This document shows positions 16,035 to 30,682 of a DNA stretch of 64,000 nucleotides, piece after piece. Source of the stretch: Pogonophryne albipinna (taxonomy: Eukaryota; Chordata; Actinopteri; Perciformes; Artedidraconidae). Made by a program: the position numbers and the translations under genes. The stretch lies in contig CM053256.1 in assembly GCA_028583405.1 (NCBI GenBank), positions 21,501,534 to 21,565,533 on the forward strand, given 5' to 3'. Under the pieces are notes generated by a model. That model did no database searches. It was not told the DNA's origin and was given only the letters and a program-made list of their open reading frames with translations. Numbering within the stretch: the stretch's first letter is position 1; every line of letters begins with the position of its first letter.

Positions 16035-16745
16035 AGGTCCCATGTCATGGCCATTTCTTCTGGTCATAATTCCATTGTTGAGGTCTACTAAAATAGATTT
16101 ATATTGTGCAGTATCTCTGTAAAGTATGTGTATTCACCAGGTATTCACTCTTTGTCCTAAACGGCTTGTTGGAGCTCCTGCCACCCCCCCCCCCTGTGAG
16201 CCCAGTGTGCTCTGATTGGCCGGGACGTTGCGAGGCTCGCTGCTCAGTGAGCTGGCTTACTGGTGTGGTTTCCGGGTCGGCGATACAGCGGGACAGCGCG
16301 AAACTCATCCTGAGCACACACAAACACTCACAGCCGAAGTAAAAACAATAAGTGTTTCACTTGATATTGAGTAAGAAAAAGGTTTATAAACGCTGTGAGA
16401 ATGGGTCTGCGGAGAGCATTTCTCTCGATGTGTGAGTGCGATCCCAACTCGTCTATTACCAACCAGGGGACTCCCTGTTAGTTGAAAATGTACGCTAAAG
16501 GTCCTCACCCCTCCTGGTGTGTGAGGAGCTCCGTGGATTGGTCCATTTTGGTTCCGGGAATGGAAAATGAGAAATCTCCTACGAGGCGTTCTGGGGCAGC
16601 ATAGACAGGTCTTTTCTGTGTTAGAGTTTTACTTGCTACAGGGTGTACTTTGAGGGTTTGTGACTCTGCAGACCGTTTACATGCATAAAAACCTTCATAA
16701 CAACAAGGGGACGGGTAATAACCGGAAAAGCATGACATGGGACCT
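16035..16745. mobile_element. Complete TTAA-flanked MITE (non-autonomous DNA transposon), 711 bp
   Basis: The element begins AGGTCCCATGTCATG and ends with the exact reverse complement CATGACATGGGACCT, giving 15-bp perfect terminal inverted repeats. It is flanked by TTAA at 16031-16034 and at 16746-16749. A TTAA target duplication is typical of piggyBac- and Kolobok-type transposases. No transposase frame is present, so it must be mobilised in trans. The interior is more GC-rich than the surrounding intron. Confidence 0.9.
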
Positions 16746-19700
16746 TTAATACAAAACTAAAGTCAGTTTTCAGCATTACTTTGCTTCTTATATAGATCTG
16801 TCTTTGTAAGTCCCTTTGTTTTGAGTCTACAACGTTTGTGATGTACTCAGAGGATTATGTCATAGGGTTGTGTTAATGTGCATCATTTGGGATACAGTGT
16901 TTTGGGAGCTTGACCCAGCTTGATTTGAATGGAAGTTCAACACAACATTTCTGGAATACCAATTGAATGTGTTTTATTGCCATCAATGTTTAATGGTTAT
17001 GAATCTGTTGTAGTTGCTCCAAAGACTTTACCGGACCCTATATTCTGAAGAGGGTTATGGTTAGAATGGCTTTGGCATTTGCTGAAACTTTTTGTATCGT
17101 CATTCAAAAACCTGCAATTGCTTGTGCAAACAAAGTAACCATTGTTTGTAAAGAATGTACAGAAAATGAATACCTTGATAGAGAAGTGTCTGGGCAAATA
17201 TCGGCTGTTGCATTGTCTGTTTAAAAAAGTTAGAGAGGTTGTGTAATGCAGCCGCACACATTCTGGAAGGTAGAGGGGGGGATCTGGTTGTAAAGCTATA
17301 TGACTATCTTACAGCCCTTTCAGTCAAGCCTACTGATGCCTTAATGCCCTCGATTCACTTACATTGTCCATTGATCGGTCCAAAACCTAGGGTAAAAAAC
17401 AGCATACCTTAAAAGCTTTCGCCCGGAACTTTATGTATTTTGACTATAATGTTTGACTGTTGGTTTCAGCTCCTATAGTCTACAAAGGAGACAGAACAAA
17501 TGTGTTTGTGTTTCTATTCATTTAGTTTCTACGGAAAGAAAAACCTACAGTATATCAAAAGATTTGTCTCACTTTTTCAAGTCAGTACAAGAGGTTGAAT
17601 ACTGTTGCAGCTAAAATAATTGGTCAATTATTGTTGAGTTGATACATAATCTTTTTAAATGTTGTGCATTACATTAACATCCAATATTTCTTTGTGTTTT
17701 GGATTGTTGATCAGACTAAACAAACTAGTTGATGATGCCAACTCTCTTCTCTTTGCTCTCTGTACTGAAATCTTCCTTAGCTCACTGTTTCTGTCTCTTT
17801 CTCTAGATTTGTCTTTTATTCTCTGACTCCCCCAACCCATTATGGCCTCCTCGATTTCTCCACCCATTTCTTTTTTTATATTCTGGAGGAAGCCATTATG
17901 TTGTGACTTTCCTTTCTTTCCGTCTCGACGGACCTTAGATCAGTGCCCTGGCCAGGCCTTGGAAACAAAAAGACACCAGCAACATCATCTTCACACTGTA
18001 ATTACGAGAATGGGGGGGGGAATGGGTGGGGGATTCATTTTGATTAGCAAAAAAGCTTTGATTCTCAAACTCACATCCATAATTACTCATTAAATCATGG
18101 GAGAGTGAGCGAGACGGGTAGATAGGGTGACACAGTAAAAAAAAGACGGAGGGATGGAGGGATGTGGCAATGAAGAAGAGAAAAGCTTATAATTATCTGC
18201 AGAAGTTTGACATGCCCAGTAAATCCACGAAGATGTCTGACATGGCTAATTAAAGTAGCAATCAGAGGTCCACCTCCAGAGATCTTGAGAGAAAGACAAG
18301 AGAGTTGGAAGTACGAAAAGAAAAGGCTAGAAAGAGGGCCTAATGGGGAGAAGGGGAACATGGGAAAGAAGGGTGTTGTGATCTTCATCAACCATCCCTC
18401 TTGTATTCCTGGATGAGGCTGTTAGGCCCTGTGTCCACATTGTGTCAGAAAGGTGCTGGCAGGGCACTGGGGAAAGCCTCCTCCCAGTGCTTCATCAACA
18501 AAAACGCTCCCAGCGCTTTTTATAATTCCATGACATTATCTCGACAAAGTATCACAGCGTTTTATGACAGATTAGCACCGCCCTCTTTGATTTCAATATT
18601 TTTGTGAGACTATCTACTACCCTTTTGTTACCATAACAACCAGCTGGAGGATGCTTACTCTCACACTTTGTATGAATAAGCTTCACCCCTCAATCAGCTG
18701 TAAAGCGAGGAAGACCATCCACCTACACGATAAAAGCGGCACTGGAGACATTTGTCAGCTCGTATGATCCGCTCAAACAAATGAGCTTTCCGGTCTATGG
18801 TATGATGTCTGATAGACCTTGGCGCTGATACACCTTTTCTCTTTTCTGTGTCATTTATTCTCTGCTTGCATCACACTGTGATCTTTTCTGACCTTCATCT
18901 GCAGAGGATCTTGGAAACAACCCACAAATAGTACTACATTGGTCACATCTGGCTAGTCATGTTTACAGTTGAAATGATGCTGGAATCTTCTGATTTGCGC
19001 ACTCAGTGACGTAACCTGCAGTCATCAGGTGTTTGAGGCCTTTCAGCATCAGACGCCCTCTCACTGGCAGCCCCGCTGAGGTCGATCAGGCCTCACTTTG
19101 TGCAACTGTGGCAACCTCCCACACATGTGCTCCTTTTATCCATAGCCAAACAGATGAATTCCCAGCAGCCTCTGTGTTGCGGTGGATGGCGCTTGTCTTC
19201 CCTGTGATGCAAACTGTGCTTGATAACCAAGCCTTCATATCTAACCTTCTTAATTTGAAAATCCCCTCCATCTGGTCCTCCCAGGGAGCTGTTAGCACTG
19301 TTAGCTTGTTTTTTTACTCCCTGAGAACAATGGTTACACTCTTGGATTCCATTTACAAATTCCTTAACTGGATCCTGAATTGATTTCTCAATCTAGGTTT
19401 CTGTTTCCCTTTTTTTCTTTTGTGATAATTTGTGCTGTACTTAATTTGTGCTGTACTGTACCATATTGTCATTTAGTCAATGGTTTCAGGACTCACACAA
19501 GCTCTCCAAAGGATGGATGAAAATTGAACGTGTGGTGGGGATGGTTTCCCAAATGATTGTATTTTTTTTATTTGCTCCCCCCTTCACCTTTCTCTCTGTC
19601 TGTCTCTTGCTCCCTCTCTGGGGGCATACCCCCGGGGGACATGAGGTAGATAGAGTTAGTGTGGACCAGATTATACTTACACTGGGTCATCCTCTGTCAG

Positions 19701-19747
19701 CAGAAAAAGAGCTGAGAGCAGGACACTGACCTGTGTTCCCTCTGACC

Positions 19748-19984
<237 letters not shown>

Positions 19985-22900
19985 CTGCAGACTTAAAGAG
20001 CAGCTCTCACTACACTTAAACTGTACTTTTGAGCCCTTCCCAGCTCAATCTACACAATCCTACAATATATGTTATTTTCCGGTGTGTTGGGTGTTATTCA
20101 TGTGTATATATATATCTTGTTTGGTATCTTGGATGAAGTGCCTTGGTTTATCAGTGTTCACCAAGCATTCTTGTTTATTTCTACGTCAGGTAGCGATTTC
20201 CTGTTAGTAATAAGGTATTACACAGAGTGTTACACAACACGTCTTTTAGCTCTTTTTAATTATTTGTGGTTAAAATTACTGTCAGTTAAATCATACTGAA
20301 ATTATCTTAAGCTCTTATATCATTTCCACCCAGACATGTCATGCTCATGTGAGGCTAGACTGTTCTTTTGGGTTTTCTGAAAACATGACTAATTATTTCG
20401 ACAGTTATTTGTTTTCCTCTAAACCTTGGTTAAATGTAGCTGGGAATGTCTCACAATGTTGGCTTGTACTCACCCAAAATCACACTCAGATCTGTGCTCA
20501 TACATGATGCATCAGTCTGAATATTGCAAACATCATTTATCCTCTTAGCTTCTAATACTTGGCCCACCGGGACAGTGAAGAGAACAGGATAAAAGCATGT
20601 AGGAAAACACATTATGGGATGTTTCTGAGATGTATAGCTTTCCTGCCAGACTCAAACTTTACTCTTTATGGTGGAAACCTCCAAATAAAGAAAGGGACTA
20701 TGAACTTTAGAAAACACTTCACAGGAACCAGGAAACCCGATTAAAAAACATAAATCGCATTACTTCCTGTGTGTCAGAGGACTTTTTTGAAGAGTCTTTA
20801 TGAATGTGTTTTAAATGTGTTGCCTCTACTGACACAGAGAATAACTACCCTGAGCAGATTATGTAAAGGATATTCACTCTCTTTTTAACGTCTGACCGAA
20901 GTCACTGATGGCTTAAAATTGGCCTTCAGAGCCACCATATCGGTGTCGCAGCCCAGAAGGCCCCCTGTCAGTCGGTGCCCTCATTCTCTTGTGTTTATTC
21001 GTCCTTGGGGTGTGTTCAGTGCGTCTCCATCTCTCTCTCTGCCCGTTCCACCCGCTGTCAATCTGGCCGCCGTATAATTGGTTGTTTTTTGGTCGTCCGG
21101 CCTGTCCTCCCTGGCGTTGATTCATAGCGTTTGTAAAGGTGACAGTAGCGGCTGTCCCTACCAGACAAAGTAGAGCCATCACTAGCCAGACCTCAGCTGA
21201 CCTGCTAGTTTGTGCAAACACACACACATAAAGAGACACTCATACACACATATGAAACACATGCAGCTTCGCTTGAGGCCTCACAGGGGAGGAGAGGCAT
21301 GTAAGGTCGACATGTACACAGACAAATGCACACGCACACACACATACTTTAAAAGGGAATATGTTCTGAGAAAAAACGATTCAACCTGTCATTTTTTTAT
21401 AAAAATAATTACCTAATATACTCATCCAGGGTTAGAGATTGAGGGGGTAAAGGGTGAAAAGGCTTCAGAATGCTCCTAAAATATTTATTGAGGGGTAGAA
21501 ATGGCCATTATCTCGAATGTATGTAGTATTCAAAGTAATTATGGTTTTCACATGACTCCTTTCTGCCTAAACATACTTTAATTGACTCACACATTTAAAG
21601 ACATTAAATACATAAAAACATAAAGATACAGGCTCATATACAGGCCTCTCTCTGGTGACCTGGATACTCCCAGAACTGACACTTTATCTCCTTAACAGTG
21701 TCACCTTGAAAAGCCTGCCCCAGCGACACACACACACACACACACCAGCTTGTCTGTAAATATCCCCCCACAAATAACAGCGATATGTGTCTGTCAGGTT
21801 TAGGGGTCTCCACCATGCTCTTTTTAAGGCTCCGGCTTCATATCTATAATTGAAGGTAATCGGCTGGTAAAAGGATTGTAAAGGGTTTTGCGCTGTCGTT
21901 AAGTATTGATCATAAGCGCTGGCTTGTTCATGGTCCTGCCATTGACCTCGTAATTGATTTGGTGATCATCTTTTCTCTCCCCTCTGTCGTGTTTGATATT
22001 TGACTTTGCTTGCTGTAGTGTCTCCAGATTTCTTTGTCTCCCATGTTTGTGTACTTCTATCCTTGTAAGAACCAATTAGGATGTAGTGTGCTGTACATGC
22101 AGGTTAAGTCCAGAGTTGAATTTAGGTTTATGGATTACAACCAGTGCCATGTCCTCACAAGTGTTACAAGTCTAACAAGTAGGAGGCGTGTGTGCACTTG
22201 ATTATATGTGCATGTGAAAGCGAGCTTACATTTGCAGCGATCTGACCCGTGTTCCAGCGGGTGTAATTGATTGTGTGTGTGCCGGTGTCTCGGTGTTAAG
22301 GTTAATTTCTCTAACTGCTGGTAAGTGCTGTCTGACCGCTCCCCTGGCGGCCTCTCCGAGCTGAAGTAATGCCACTTAGAGGCCCCGGGCCCCCGCCGCC
22401 GGCCAGCCCATTGATCCGCGGATCAATAATTGCATCTATACCGTACACGTTAACAACACACACACTGGTGTAAAGCAAGCAGTCGCGCCGCACAAACGGT
22501 TAGCAAACTGCAGGCCAGGGATCATCTGAGGGTGCTTAAAGAAGTCTGCAGCAAAATCAGGTTCTGTTATTTCAGTGTCATTTCATTCATTTGACATTAA
22601 CCCATATGGAGAGCTGATATCACTATTATATCTCCATGCCGTGAAGACAGTTCTCCTGACATTTATTTTGTCTGATCAATGTTGAACACTTTAAACAAGA
22701 CAGTGACAACAAAGCAGAGACTACAAGAAGAATAGGCACATGGTGATTTCAATGTTATCTTAACTAAAGAGCTGCCAATTGGTTGGATCGAATATTTGAT
22801 CGGGAGAAAAAAAAGGCCAACTCTTTTCACTGTTGATTAGTTGTAATTATTGATGCAGACATTTTTGATAAATCCTCTCAAACATGGAGATTTCCATCTC

Positions 22901-25900
22901 ATATAAGCTGAAAGTGAATGTTTTTCAGTTTTGGATTGACAAATGTCGACATTTAGAGACATCTTCTTGGTCTTCGAGGAAAAATCACGTTTGACCCTTT
23001 TTGACGTTTTACACAGATTAGCCGATAATGAAAATAATGGGTGGGTTGCAGCACAACTATAGCTTTGCTTTCCATCAGCATTTCTAATCAGGTCTATTTC
23101 TGGGACATTCACTTTTAGAACTGTAGGACTGTTTCTATGACTGCCATGATTCTTAGCAACCAGATCTGATATTTAAATTCACTTTTGACGGCGATTTAAC
23201 AAATATAGCTGTCGTGTTTCCACAACATCCCTGACCCTAACCCTTGAATGTCCAAATAGTTCTCAGATCAGGTCATATGGATAGAGAAATAAATAGCGTC
23301 AAGCACTATGATCCGATCTGAATTACCATTCATTAAATTCATATAATAGGTACTATAAGCTTTATAGATGTGTATCCTTACTCCCTAATTCAGTTTGAAT
23401 AAGACTTTCCTGTCATCTGGAAATCAAAATGACATCACCGCTTGTCTCTGCAAGCCTCTCTTCCTCCTGTTGTTTTATTCCTCTCAGGGAGCCTCCATCT
23501 TGTTTCAGATCACAGCCAATAAAGCAGCCTGCCTCTCTCTATCTCATCCTCTCTCCTACTTCCTGTTAAAGGAATCAGTCAGTCAGAACACTCAGAACAC
23601 ATATTAAACAGGCATCAGCCTCTCGTCGGGGCCAAATCACGCTGTTCAAATGTTGTTCTTCCACCGGGAGCGCAGGACAACTGAAGAGATGGGATCTGCA
23701 ACATTAACTTGATTCACGGCTGCGGCGACTGAGTGACACCCCATAAACCTCAGCGGGCCGCCGCCGGGTCCCGCCGACAGCACCCCACAGCTAATGTGAC
23801 ACACACTAGCAATGCGTAGCCTTACCACCCCCACAGCAATACACACACACACAAGCAGGGACTGCCATATACATGCAAATACATTTACTAGCATACACCA
23901 GTTAAGCCTGACATTAACATCCACCCACATATTGACACATACATGAATTCAGAGTCACATAAATGTGTACATATAGCTGGCAAAACCAAACTTTACAGAG
24001 CTGAACATACAAATATTGTCAGGAGTTCACACACCAAAATGCCCCGTGTCTTAAAACACACACATATATACAAACAGGCGGTATAATAATGCAGCAGAAA
24101 CTGCACCAAATTGAGTTATTGTCCTCTCACAACGACCTCTCGGCTCGCAGCGTTTTGGCGTAGGCAGTTAGCATGGGCCCTGTAGCTCTGTGTAAATAGG
24201 TAACCTCTCTGCTGCTCAAAATGCCAACTTCCTCCGGCTGCCTTCGACAGTGCCGACTCCCTCCACACACTAAGTACTGCAGTTGTCACTTGAGATACAA
24301 ATAGCACAGTCCGAATTGCTTTTTACTCCACAGACTTGTTGCTTGTAGTCACAGTGAGTTTTTCTGGTTAAAGAAATGTACATTGTTATCTTGTACAACA
24401 TGTGTAAGGAGGGTAGATAAATAGAGACACATTTAGATTCAACGTGACAATTGAGACAGAAACAACAGGCAGACCTCAAGTCTTTCTCCTTAGGCCCAAA
24501 ATCAGGGAGTTTTAGCTAAATAGTTTTTTTAAATAATGTTACGTTTGAATGCAATATTACCATTATATCAATCAGAACAAGGCTGTACTTACCAACAACA
24601 GTCCCTCTTTTTCATCTATTTCATCAGTTCTCCTTTACTCCTTTAAGGAGACCAAAGATATAAAATAACCATTTTTTGACTTTCCCAAAATTCATTTTTC
24701 TTCTGTGACATGTAGGTTTGTAAATGATCTATCATTTGTTAGGCCAGTTATGATTCAACTCCGTAAACACTGTCCTTCTTTTCAGTCTTTGTGAAAAGAG
24801 ATTTTGAAGTGGCTCTCTTTTGCCCAGTGTTCTCTCGTTTTTAACTACTCCCTAAAATAAACCTAGCAATTGTAGAGAGGTGTGCGTGTACACGTGCAGT
24901 TGTCTTTCAAATAACAAGTTCTTGTTTTTTTTACTTGTTTTTTTTACTTTTTCTGATGATATTATATGCTAAAGCATCAGCTCAGGACAGATGTATATAC
25001 AGAGGGATGTCACCATACCTTTAATACGAAGCGTTTAATAACATACACTCCCCTATTATAATTTGCATACTGATTTTCTCTAATAATTATTTTGTCGTTT
25101 TGGATCTGCTTCCAATGCAAAGTACTTGGTGCCTAGAAGGTCTAGAAAAGAACAGAAACCCCTGTGTTTGGTGTTTAATTGAAAGCTTGAAGGCTCATTT
25201 GAGTTCTTAGCTGAATCTACGAGCTACATTTAACTCTTTGGCACACAACTTAACACCTTCACCTTTGCTTACGGTCATTTTCTAGACACTATCATCTCCA
25301 GCTCTTCATATTAAGAGAGCATATGCACAAGACGCAAGTTATTGTTACTGAAGGACTAGTGGTCACTGCCTACGTGTCCAATAAGAGCAAGAGTCAAGTC
25401 TCTGTGCCTGGACAGGCCACAGTTGGGTCAGATACTGTTTGCCGCACAACTCTGACTTTCTGATCACATTGTCAACCTTGGGAGCGCAGGACATTAAATG
25501 TCAGGGGGAGATAGGAGTATTAATGATTGATGACTTTGTTCCTGTATGTACTGAGGGATCTGTGTGATCTCATCGCTGCCCTGGGGGGTAAACCTTGTTC
25601 CCTTTCGAAATGTCAACTTTTCAGGAAATGAGCTAAAAGCAACAAAAGTTACTTTGTTCTATCCAAAAAAATGTCATGTTTTTCAAGAGAGATTTGGATA
25701 CTTTAAAGAGTTTCATGGACCTAAGCAGGTGTAGAATCCGCGCACTTTGAAAGGCAAATCTTAAGTCGACACTAAATACTGCATATGTGGGTCCATTTAT
25801 TCCGTGCGTGCTTCCATGTGGTGCGAAAACAGTCCCCTCTCCACTGTCTCAAATTCCAATTTTTCTGCATAGATTAGCCTATCTGTGTGTGAGCCAGACG

Positions 25901-26399
25901 CTGTTTAAACACTGGCATTTCTAACACTGTTCCTATCACCTTGGAAACGCCATGGCAACCTGTGATCTGAGAGGGCACAGTGTGGCTCAATTAGCACCAG
26001 CCTTGTCTCACCACCCTCTCCCCCCCAGCCTAATATCTCCATATTCTGTCTCCTTTCAAACATTAAGTGACACAAACATGTGACGTGTTACATCACCTTT
26101 TTGTATCAACTTCTCCATACTGTGGCCTTTCCCTCACAGTGATGGATGCACAGACGTAGTAATGTGTGGTTACCAAGAACATTAAGAGAGAGGCTGAACA
26201 TAAACTGCCCTGTGTGATACCGTTTATGCAGTTATTTTTGCTCTGTTTGATACGATCCTGATCATCCTGGCATTAAAGAAAATCCCTCCTATATCTCATT
26301 TGAGTTTCTTTTATCTTTTTCTATTTTTATTGGCTGTAAAAAAAGACATGCCATGACTTAATGAAGATATACAGGGTGTTAAGGGTACTCACCTTAATC

Positions 26400-26505
26400 A
26401 TAGTGTTAATTTTGTTAACGAAAGCTACGAGAAAACACGTTTGTCGATTACCTTTTATTCTACTAGACAAACCCGACGAACAAAATGGCCTTGAACACCA
26501 ACTTA
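26400..26505. mobile_element. Possible fragment of a dispersed teleost repeat
   Basis: The stretch with GTGTTAATTTTGTTAACGAA followed by a purine-rich segment resembles, from memory, a widely dispersed fish repeat. No termini or target duplication can be seen, so the call is weak. Confidence 0.25.
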
Positions 26506-26590
26506 GCTAAATTACTTGATATCATCAAAAATAACACTCTATATTGGCAAAAATGTGACACATAATGTCAAATGTCTCTCTGTATTTCAG

Positions 26591-27450
26591 GCATTGTGTC
26601 CAAGTCTTTCGAGTGCCGTCTGAAGGGTCAGGGGGCCACGTTTGTGGAAACAGAAGCCATGGAGTCCCCGGAGCACATTAAGGGCTCTGATGGCGCCTTC
26701 CACGATGACTCCATCCAGCAGGTCATCATCATCCAGGGCTACGGCGGCGGGGAGGTGACCATCGACCAGGCGCTGGAGCAGTCTGCCGCCGCCACCCTGC
26801 AGACCCTGGCTATGGCCGGCCAGGTGGCGGAGGTTCTCCACATCACAGAAGACGGACAATTCATCGCCTCGGGCCGGGAAGTGGCATCGGGGGGGGCCCA
26901 CCTGGCAGGGGGCAGCACCCAGTACGTGGTGCTGGAGTCGGGGGAGGCCAGGAAAGAGCTGCGGGCCATGGCCAAAGGAGGGATGGGGGTCCCAGGACAA
27001 GGTCACATGGTCTCAGAGTCCTCCACAGCTCTGGACGCTCTGCTTAGCGCCGTCAGCGAGATGGGGCATCACGAGGAGCAGCAGGAGGGGGCTTCCGCCG
27101 TTGATCACGAGTCCCCTGAAGTCGCAGAGGCGGTGCACAGTGTAGAGCAGCAGGAGAGGAAGCAGGAGCAGGAGGAGATGCAGGCGAGGGGCCGGGAGGA
27201 GATGCAGGAGGTGCTGCAGCTCGCAGCCTCGCAGATGATGAAGGAAGGCCTACACCAGGTGATCGTCAACGACGAAGGGACACACTACATCGTGACGGAG
27301 CTGGACAACTGCACCCTGCAGGTGGAGGGAAGCATGTATGGAGAGGTGGGGGGGGGTGAAGAGGTGGTGCAGCATTCGGAGCCGCAGGCTGGAGAAGAGA
27401 TGGTGGTGTATCTGGATGGAACCCCTCATAATATCGTTCTGGAAGGGTAG
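26591..27450 (+). CDS. znf407: Last coding exon of zinc finger protein 407 (C-terminal 285 codons)
   Basis: ZNF407 is a large nuclear C2H2 zinc-finger protein; this exon holds its non-finger C-terminal tail. A pyrimidine-rich tract and TTTCAG end at 26590, and the exon opens at codon position 2 (phase-1 intron), so the in-frame ATG at 26572 lies in the intron and is not a start. The translation has the motif IIIQGY, then the conserved block ATLQTLAMAGQVAEV followed by LHITEDGQFI, the segment STALDALLSAVSEMG, a Glu/Gln-rich stretch likely to form a helix or coiled coil, then HYIVTEL, and stops with TAG at 27448-27450. I recognise these blocks as the ZNF407 tail from memory. ZNF335, another finger protein with acidic and QVI-type tail motifs, is the less likely alternative. 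GC content is well above the neighbouring intron. No finger, transmembrane or signal sequence is present. Upstream exons lie outside the window. Confidence 0.82.
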
Positions 27451-28085
27451 AGGAGAGACAATTTCACTTAATGTTTGATCTCAGTTCTTTTTTTTATTCT
27501 GTTAATGCCTTTTTTTTTCATGACTTTTTCATTTTGTATTCTTTTACCTCTTGTGCTATGCTAAACTCAGGTCATTTATTCAGAGGGACAGTCTTTGGTG
27601 CTGTGTTAGTGCGGTGTTACTTCCAAACTCTTCAACCACCAAGACGTCAATAACCACTCAATGATTAATGCATTGCAACGAAAGAAAATGAAATTATTTC
27701 CGCCTAAAATATTATTTTCTCAAAGGTTCTCTCTAATATTCTTAGTCAGTACAAAGAAAAATATGTTTTCTGCTTGTTGTCTCCTTTATGATACCTTTCT
27801 TTAACAGTACCTTTAGTTTTGTGCAGATGGTAGAACCTTGACTTAGACACAATAGTGTATTCATTGTTTCTACTTTCTATTATTTCCTTTATTCACATCC
27901 TTTGTAGGTATTGTTTATTGCTGAGAATGAACTTTGATTTAGAAATATGAAAAACAGATGATTTATTATTTAATGAAGCTGATGTACATTAAAACATTTC
28001 AAACACCCTTCATCTGTTGGGAAACCTCTAAAAAACATAAATGCAATTTCATTTCTGACAATAAAGATTGATTCTAGTTTTTAAC
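27451..28085 (+). other. Putative znf407 3' UTR with poly(A) signal
   Basis: AT-rich non-coding sequence follows the stop. An AATAAA hexamer at 28060-28065 is the first good poly(A) signal downstream, followed by a T-rich stretch, so cleavage is likely near 28080. No transcript data support the exact end. Confidence 0.6.
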
Positions 28086-28194
28086 AACCGGGTCCAGATT
28101 ATTTTATCAGTACTATTTACACCGTTACATGTACACTATGGGCGACACGCACGCATCAGCTGAAGGCTCCCATCATGCTCGCTGATCACTAACA

Positions 28195-28260
28195 GTCATT
28201 ACCATCACCATTATCATTATCGTCATCATGATCGCCATCATCCTAATCGTCATCCTCTCT
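28195..28260. repeat. Imperfect (CAT/ATC)n trinucleotide repeat
   Basis: A run of CAT/ATC triplets with point changes, including CATTACCATCACC and ATCATTATCGTCATCATG. Confidence 0.8.
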
Positions 28261-29059
28261 CCTCTCAGGCCCATTCTGTTACATTGCATGCAACACACTC
28301 ATCCTTTTTCCCCACAGCAGTATTCAGCACTGGAGGGAGAATCAATATTCATTTAGGCCCCTACACAGGCCCCCGCTTTCTGATGGAGTGAGTGGGAGAG
28401 CAGTATGACGGCTGCAAACACAACTGAAAGTGGAGAGACAAAGCACTCATACGCACGGAGGGCATCAAAAGATCATCCCTTTAACACACACACACACACA
28501 CAAGTGCCAAGGTGGGCTGCAGAGGGAAAGCGATGGAGGTGGAGGAGTGAGCAGGAAAAAATGAGGATTACAGATGGCTGTTGAGAGAGGTGAGGCCAGA
28601 GAGAAGTGAAAGAGCGGTGAAATCCACAACCGCACCGAGAGAAGGGAGCCTGTAATTTCACACAACACCTCTCTGCCTTTCAGCCCGTGTTTGTCTCCGG
28701 CTCTCAGCCCCATGTTGCATGTGTACACTCTTTTCATAGTCCTTTCTCATCTCCATTCAGCAAAGATAGACACATTTATCACAGGTCACGTTTTCTGTGT
28801 GAGCAACCATACGTGCCTGCGAGTGGGAACCAACGTTTGTTGACAGCCACTGAGAGGTAAAAGATGCAACAACAACATTTGAATGCCTTAAAAGCATATG
28901 TTTTATATTTTGAATTGCTTTATTTTATTCAGGTGTAATGTCAAAATAACAAGTGTAAGTATGTGTACTGTAAGTGTGGGGGTGAAAAGGGGTTACATAT
29001 TATAATAGTACACAGAATGTGTTTGCATTTAATCATGAAATGCATTAAAAATGTATTAT

Positions 29060-29300
29060 TTAAAGGGTACATAGTTTGCTTATTTTGTGGTTGTTACTTA
29101 TATTTGAGGTTTCTACTAGAACATTTTACTTGCTTTAATGTAAAAAAAAAACTTTATTTTTCTTATTAATTCTGTCTGAACATACCTTTATTAACTCTGT
29201 CTGAAACGCTCCGTTTTAGAGTCTGTCACGTTAAGGCCACTTCCTGAAAAAGCCCTCTGCAAGAGAAATATGGTGCCCCTGTTCAAAGGTAGGTATAAAG
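29060..29300. mobile_element. Truncated TTAA-type MITE
   Basis: The stretch starts at a TTAA followed by AGGG and continues through blocks (TTTCTACTAGAACATTTTAC, CTGTCTGAAACGCTCCGTTT, CCTGAAAAAGCCC) that I recognise from a common teleost TTAA-flanked MITE. No matching right terminus is visible, so it is a left-end fragment. Confidence 0.55.
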
Positions 29301-30682
29301 CTTGTTGAATCTCAAGTTTCGAAACGTTTTTTATAATCTGTCTCCTTTAAATTAGTGTTTTTGAACTTTTCTTTTGCTTGGGGCTCGCTCAAAAGCCAAG
29401 TCTTATTGTGATCAATAGCTAACGTTATGGTCTTGTCAACCAAAAAAATGAATGAATTAGAAAAGGTATTTCTGCAGCTTGTTTTTCTTTTCTTTTCTAC
29501 AGTAGTCTTGCAACCCATCAGATGTATTGTATTAACTCTCACCACTGCTTAACATACCATAACATTCTAAACAAAAATCTGATTATATTTATAAGGTGAA
29601 AACTAATCGCGACTAATATTGCAATATGATGTTGCGATATTTGAGGTTATAATAATACTGTAAATATTATTAAAGATGGATTTGTGCCAAACATAGATTT
29701 GTATTAAGTTTGTAGCAATATAATACCTTATTAAAGATGCCTTCCAAATTAATTGCACAACCCTAGATGTATCACATAAATGTTTTCTATGTATTTGACT
29801 AGCATCTATAGGTTAACCATATCACTGATTGACCTGAGCTAACATCTGCAGTTCACTGTGTGTGTTGGTGTTTTTCTCCTCAATAGGAATGTCTGCGTGC
29901 GCCCACGCTCACACATGATTCTACATGTCTGGCTGAGTGATAGTGTGCTGTATTGTGTGCATCCCCACCCTCCTCGTGTGTGTCCCTAATCAGGCCTGGA
30001 TGGCTCATTATTAACTGCAGCAGGCCACTCGTGTGACATGCAAGAGAGAGAAATTAGCAGCTGTCAGCCAGTGATGAGTTCATTTCCTGACAGGCCTCCG
30101 CTGCAGACGAGCAGACGGCTGATGGAAACCTGCTGCTGATGCTTAATTGGAGAGCCGGAAAAGGGCAGAGTGGGGGAGGAGGGCTGGAGAAGTGAGCAAG
30201 AGCAGAGTTAACACATTAAAGTATTAAGTAACAGTTAGAATGTTACTAGAAGAAAACATCCACAGTAGTAATATGACTTAATTATCACCATTATTCTACT
30301 CTCATGCTCATTCTGGTACGTTAATATACTGCTGTGGTTTCTCCGCAGATAGAGTTTTGACATGCAACTATTATAATCGTCTCGTGAAATATGATGTGGT
30401 TCTATATAAAACTACCCAGAAGTATTGTGACATTTGTAAACGTATGCACAATCTGCACGTAACAATACTTAAAAAATGCAATATGATGTACAAAATACAT
30501 TCTGGCAAGGCTGTAAGTGTGACTTTCTGACTTATATTCATAATTTGCTCTAAAAAAAAAGATTCCTTATAAATGTTTATGCATGCTGTATATCATCAGG
30601 ATGTGTATATAGCCAACTACATTCGCACATGTTCCCCAACAAGCAATGTGATAATACTGTATGTCAGTGTGTTAAAATCAGT

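Noticed and set aside
26572..26590. In-frame ATG upstream of the znf407 exon as a start codon
   Set aside because: It lies in the polypyrimidine/AG splice acceptor; the protein is a C-terminal tail, so translation begins in an upstream exon.
26587..27006. 139-codon frame antisense to the znf407 exon
   Set aside because: Shadow of a GC-rich coding exon; the plus-strand frame has recognisable family motifs and a splice site.
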